Assembly: GCA_024231955.1 (NCBI GenBank)
Contig: JAAEPZ010001024.1
Coordinates: 124,001 to 188,000, forward strand
Origin: a bacterium
GTDB lineage: Bacteria > Krumholzibacteriota > Krumholzibacteriia > JACNKJ01
Direction: 5' to 3'
DNA length: 64,000 nt
A program made the position numbers and the translations under genes. The notes below the pieces were generated by a model, which saw only the letters and a list, made by a program, of their open reading frames with translations, did not search any database and was not told the DNA's origin. Positions 60,426 through 64,000 of this stretch are shown here, in pieces (position 1 is the stretch's first letter; the number at the start of each line of letters is the position of its first letter).

Positions 60426-60748
60426 GTTCAATCCTGGGCAAACGTGAGGCTGTTTCGTAAACGGTTTGCGGCATTTGCAATAACCAGCCCAAGATACATA
60501 GCGATTTAGGGCTATGCAAATCCTTTTATCTCCCCCGAGTCGGATCGTAAACCGGTCGGATCCGATTACGTCCGGGACCGGAAACGTTCTCAGGTGGCTG
60601 CCCAACCTAACATCAACGCATAACATGTGTTACACAACGGTCAGGGCGAGATGCAAGGAACTGTCATTATTGCGGTAAATGGGTTAAGCTGAATCGCCGG
60701 CAGGGGGGTTGCCCCGACATCGACAACACAAAAACGCAAGGATCTCCC
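60426..60748. other. Divergent promoter region of the polysaccharide genes
   Basis: No gene. On the minus strand a weak pair TTGCAT-N17-TATCTT could serve the sugar transferase (60517-60488 region). An inverted repeat TCGGATC (60540-60546) / GATCCGA (60559-60565), which also contains two direct copies of GTCGGATC, may bind a regulator. Confidence 0.4.
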
Positions 60749-61888
60749 ATTTCAAAACCGCAGCTGATCATACTCGTTAACAACGACTTCTTCTTCCTGT
60801 CTCACCGACTGGCGCTGGCGCGGGCGGCGCGGGCTGATGGCTTCCGGGTATTCATCGGTACCCGTGTGCATCAGGATGGTGAGCGGATCGCCGACGAGGG
60901 TTTTGAACTCTGCCCCCTGCCCCATTTCATCGGCGACAATCTCGACCCGTTACGTGAACTGAAAGCGCTCGGGGAGCTGCGCAGTCTCTACCGGCGGGTT
61001 CGTCCCGATCTTGTGCATCACATAGGGTTGAAAATGTCTTTGACGGGATCCCTGGCCACGCGCGCCGCCGGCGTACCGCGGGTTCTCAACACTTTCACCG
61101 GCTTGGGGTTCCTGTTCACCAGCGCCGGATGGAGAGGTCGTCTGATACGTCGCTTCGCGTTGGGGGCGATGAAGAGCGCGCTTGTCGGCAAGACGCATAT
61201 GATGAGTTTTCAGAACGGCGAAGACCGGCAGGAGTTCATCCGCCGGCGTGTCGTCACGGAGGAGAGGACAACTCTGATTCGTGGGTCCGGTGTGGATCCG
61301 ACCCGTTTCTCGCCATCCCCGGACCCGGACGGCGAGCCCGTCGTTCTGTTCGCCTCCAGGATGTTGCGCGACAAGGGAGTCGTTGAACTGGTGGAGGCCG
61401 CCAGAATCCTGAAACGGCGCAATGTTCATTGCCGTGTGCTGTTGGCCGGTTTGCCCGACCATGGCAATCCCCGGACAGTAACCGAAGCGGAGCTGGAAGC
61501 GTGGCACGAGGAGGGAGCTGTGGAGTGGCTGAAGCAACGGGACGACATGCCCGCCCTAATGGCTGACGCCCATATAGCCTGCCTCCCCTCCTACCGCGAA
61601 GGGTTGCCCCGTTTTCTCCTGGAGGCAGCGGCGGCAACACGACCGATCGTCGCCTCCGACATCGCCGGATGTCGCGAGGTTGTCCGCCACGAGGGCAACG
61701 GTCTGCTTGTCCCCCCCCGCGACCCGAGCGCCCTGGCCCAGGCCCTGGAGAGGTTGATCGCCGATGCCGATCTGCGCGTCCGCCTGGGTCGCGCGGGACG
61801 GGTACTGATCGAGGAGGAACTTTGCGATGAACATATCAATCGACAGACGGTCGCGATCTATCGGACAATGCTCGCCAGCGCTCGATGA
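60749..61888 (+). CDS. Glycosyltransferase family 4 protein with apparent ATT start
   Basis: 379 residues if it starts at ATT 60749 (AAGGA, 7 nt upstream). The sequence from there is a normal GT4 N-terminus (KPQLIILVNNDFFFLSHRLALARAARADGFRVFIGT), so the first ATG/GTG in frame (GTG 60866) would remove the first beta-alpha unit. No ATG, GTG or TTG precedes it in frame back to 60683. Other motifs: KMSLTGSLATRAAGVPRVLNTFTGLGF, LFASRMLRDKGVVELVEAARIL, CLPSYREGLPRFLLEAAAATRPIVASDIAGCREVV. This resembles PglA/WbpH-like transferases. It is divergent from the sugar transferase and probably acts on the same lipid-linked glycan. Confidence 0.85.
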   Translation: MSKPQLIILVNNDFFFLSHRLALARAARADGFRVFIGTRVHQDGERIADEGFELCPLPHFIGDNLDPLRELKALGELRSLYRRVRPDLVHHIGLKMSLTGSLATRAAGVPRVLNTFTGLGFLFTSAGWRGRLIRRFALGAMKSALVGKTHMMSFQNGEDRQEFIRRRVVTEERTTLIRGSGVDPTRFSPSPDPDGEPVVLFASRMLRDKGVVELVEAARILKRRNVHCRVLLAGLPDHGNPRTVTEAELEAWHEEGAVEWLKQRDDMPALMADAHIACLPSYREGLPRFLLEAAAATRPIVASDIAGCREVVRHEGNGLLVPPRDPSALAQALERLIADADLRVRLGRAGRVLIEEELCDEHINRQTVAIYRTMLASAR

Positions 61889-61942
61889 AGCCATGGGTTG
61901 ATGTGCATTCAACCTCAAAACTGAAAGGATAAAGGCCTCCAA

Positions 61943-64000
61943 ATGGAATTTGGCCCTGAAGACGACATCCGCAGCAATGACCACCTCGACCTGAAGGGGG
62001 AGTTGAGCGCCATCCGCAAGCTGGTCGGCCCTCTTCTCTATCTGGACAGGCGCGGCAGAATCATCCGGGTCAACGGCGCGTGTCTGAATCTGCTTGGTCT
62101 CAATATTACGGAGATCATAGGGCGCAATATCGAAAGCCTTTTCCTCAGGGGAGAATGGACCTTCAAATTCGGCGATCATCCGGGAGCCGGCACTGATCTG
62201 CTTTACGACATCATTCTCTCTCTGCAATTATCCGGCGATTCGTCCCAGCCGGTACACTGCCGCCTGGTCTCGCTCATCAACAATCCGACAGCGCGCTATC
62301 TGCTCCGCTTCATCCCCCAGATCAGCCCTGACCAGGCGCCGCTATTCCCAAAACCCAACACCGAACTGCACAGTCTCAACGAACAGATACACTCCATCAC
62401 CTGCGATCTCGCGCGGGATGGGTCATTTCTGTTCGTGGACAGCCCCGTACTCGAAAAGCTCGGCATCAGTTCAGAGTACTTCATCGGAAAAACCTGGTTG
62501 GATCTGCCCTGGTTCAGGAGTGATCCGGAAACCTTGAGACGTATGGAGGTGATATTCAAGACCGTCATACAGGAGAAGGTCAAAATCAGGTGTGAAGAGG
62601 AGGTCACGAGCCTTGCCGGCGGAAAGGTTACCGTACTCATAACCCTCTCGCCCGTTCTCGATGAACAGGGTCAGGTTCGACATATCACCTGTAACGCCAA
62701 CAACATCTCGAAGACGCGCAACACGGCGGAACGGCTCAACATGTTTGTCGCGGCCATAGCCCAGACACTTGACGGCATTATCATCTCCGACATGGATGGC
62801 TTCATCCTCTACGCCAACGCAGCCTGGGCGGAAATGCATGGCCTGGAGACCGACGATCTCATCGGTACCCACATCAAACGATTCCATAATGAGCAGCAGT
62901 TCGAGCAGGAGGTGCTCCCCTACTACAGAGCCCTCATGTCCAAGAGGGCTCACGAAGATGAGGTCGGACACCTGCACGCCGACGGCAGTATCTTCCCCAC
63001 ATTGATGAGCTGCTCATTGATAACGGACATCAACAGACGCCCCATCGGCATGGTCAGTACGGCGCGGGATATCAGGGATATCAAAATGCGGGCGAACGAA
63101 CTGATGGACGCGCGAAACAGGGCCGAAGCCTCGCTCCGCGCCAAGAGTGCGTTCCTGGCCAACATGAGTCACGAAATCCGCACGCCGCTCAACGGTATCA
63201 TCGGCATGACCGAACTCACTCTGGAAACTGATCTTGATCAGGAGCAAGCGGACAATCTGAGTATGGTGCATTCATCGGCCAGGCATCTGCTGACTGTGAT
63301 CAACGACATCCTCGACTTCTCCAAAATCGAAGCCGGGCACATGCATCTGGAATCAATCCGCTTTAACCTGCGGGACGCCGTAGAGTATTCACTGGCCGAT
63401 CTTGCGCTGCGTGCCGAGCGGAAGAATCTGGATCTCGTTGTCTGCGTCGCGCCCGAAGCGCCGGAATTACTGCTCGGCGACCCGCACCGGCTCAGGCAGA
63501 TCTGCATCAACATCATCGGCAATGCCATCAAATTCACCAACCAGGGCGAGGTGATATTCCGGATCGAGGTGTACGAACAGAGCGAGGATTCGATCAAACT
63601 CCATTTCTCGGTGGCCGACTCCGGCATCGGCATTCTGCCGGAGCGGCAGAAAACCATCTTCGACAGCTTCACTCAGGCTGACGGCTCCACAACCCGCCGC
63701 TACGGTGGTTCCGGTCTGGGCACAACAATCTCGAAGCAGCTCGTACAGTTGATGGATGGTGAGATCTGGCTGGAGAGTCCCAACAATCCGGACGATGTCT
63801 TCCATCCGGGTACGACATTCCATTTCATCCTCCCCTTCAGTTTGACGCCGGGGATATCCGGAGAGCGATCGGTTCAAATCGGTAAGCGAACCGAGATCAT
63901 GTTGATTGAAAACCAGAGCACACGACGCGAGTATCTTACCCGGTTCCTCTCCGCCAACGCCTTCAATGTCATTCCGATCAAAGAGCTGGACGGGGCCGCC
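61943..64000 (+). CDS. Hybrid PAS-sensor histidine kinase (3' partial)
   Basis: 686 codons are visible from ATG 61943; the window ends in frame before a stop. Three PAS-like regions lie at about residues 20-95, 145-260 and 270-390 (LDRRGRIIRVNGACLNLLG, DGSFLFVDSPVLEKLGI, LDGIIISDMDGFILYANAAW). The kinase core follows: H-box FLANMSHEIRTPLNGIIGM with His410, N-box CINIIGNAIKFTNQ, G1 DSGIGI, G2 GGSGLGT. A receiver or receiver-like domain begins near residue 652 (EIMLIENQSTRREYL). No transmembrane helix is seen, so it is likely cytoplasmic. It may regulate the adjacent polysaccharide genes, but that is only positional. Confidence 0.92.
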   Translation, partial: MEFGPEDDIRSNDHLDLKGELSAIRKLVGPLLYLDRRGRIIRVNGACLNLLGLNITEIIGRNIESLFLRGEWTFKFGDHPGAGTDLLYDIILSLQLSGDSSQPVHCRLVSLINNPTARYLLRFIPQISPDQAPLFPKPNTELHSLNEQIHSITCDLARDGSFLFVDSPVLEKLGISSEYFIGKTWLDLPWFRSDPETLRRMEVIFKTVIQEKVKIRCEEEVTSLAGGKVTVLITLSPVLDEQGQVRHITCNANNISKTRNTAERLNMFVAAIAQTLDGIIISDMDGFILYANAAWAEMHGLETDDLIGTHIKRFHNEQQFEQEVLPYYRALMSKRAHEDEVGHLHADGSIFPTLMSCSLITDINRRPIGMVSTARDIRDIKMRANELMDARNRAEASLRAKSAFLANMSHEIRTPLNGIIGMTELTLETDLDQEQADNLSMVHSSARHLLTVINDILDFSKIEAGHMHLESIRFNLRDAVEYSLADLALRAERKNLDLVVCVAPEAPELLLGDPHRLRQICINIIGNAIKFTNQGEVIFRIEVYEQSEDSIKLHFSVADSGIGILPERQKTIFDSFTQADGSTTRRYGGSGLGTTISKQLVQLMDGEIWLESPNNPDDVFHPGTTFHFILPFSLTPGISGERSVQIGKRTEIMLIENQSTRREYLTRFLSANAFNVIPIKELDGAA

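Overview
This 64 kb window is a chromosomal segment, high in G+C and densely coding, from a Gram-negative bacterium. Secreted proteins end in FlgD-like/type IX-type C-terminal domains (clostripain-like protease, CotH/lamin-tail protein). Other markers are a GEVED protein, a DUF4097 protein under an ECF sigma factor, an LpoB-like lipoprotein, a secretin and an O-antigen-type cluster. Together they suggest an uncultured FCB-type lineage (Krumholzibacteriota, Eisenbacteria or Latescibacterota-like). That placement is inference; no rRNA or tRNA gene was seen.

Layout: 1-6.5 kb, exported enzymes (S9 peptidase cut by the window edge, C11 protease, CotH protein). 6.5-8.7 kb, a candidate small RNA and two glycosyltransferases. 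8.8-11.0 kb (minus), an ECF sigma / zinc-finger anti-sigma / DUF4097 operon. 11.2-14.5 kb, a BlaI/BlaR1-type pair with two visible operator palindromes and fourteen 29-residue repeats on the sensor. 15.5-18.5 kb, a five-gene arsR-permease-thioredoxin-thioredoxin-ccdA operon. 18.7-24.6 kb, secreted and stand-alone genes (GEVED protein, Ntn-hydrolase, TIR/beta-propeller membrane protein, RlmL-like methyltransferase, a pseudopilin). 24.6-27.9 kb (minus), trans-4-hydroxyproline dehydratase (HypD) and its radical-SAM activase. 28-33.5 kb, transporters (two EamA, AEC, MATE-like) and an orphan.

33.8-43.9 kb is the most coherent system: an MSHA/type II-like pilus machine. It has two paralogous 222-residue major-type pseudopilins, each with a sigma-54-like promoter, and an ATPase with a c-di-GMP-type MshEN motif. 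A PilC/GspF platform, an atypical pseudopilin, a PilM-PilN (GspL-like) fusion, PilO, PilP/GspC and an MshL-like secretin follow. No prepilin peptidase or PilT is in the window.

44-55 kb is mostly housekeeping: nadE, a COG3014/LpoB lipoprotein pair, a cobalamin adenosyltransferase, then tilS-hpt-(FtsH N-domain paralogue)-ftsH-folP-cdaA and a GNAT. The stand-alone FtsH periplasmic-domain protein directly before ftsH is unusual. 55.4-61.9 kb is a surface-polysaccharide cluster (O-antigen ligase/polymerase, glycosyltransferases, flippase, initiating sugar transferase); its last glycosyltransferase appears to start at ATT. The window ends inside a multi-PAS hybrid histidine kinase.
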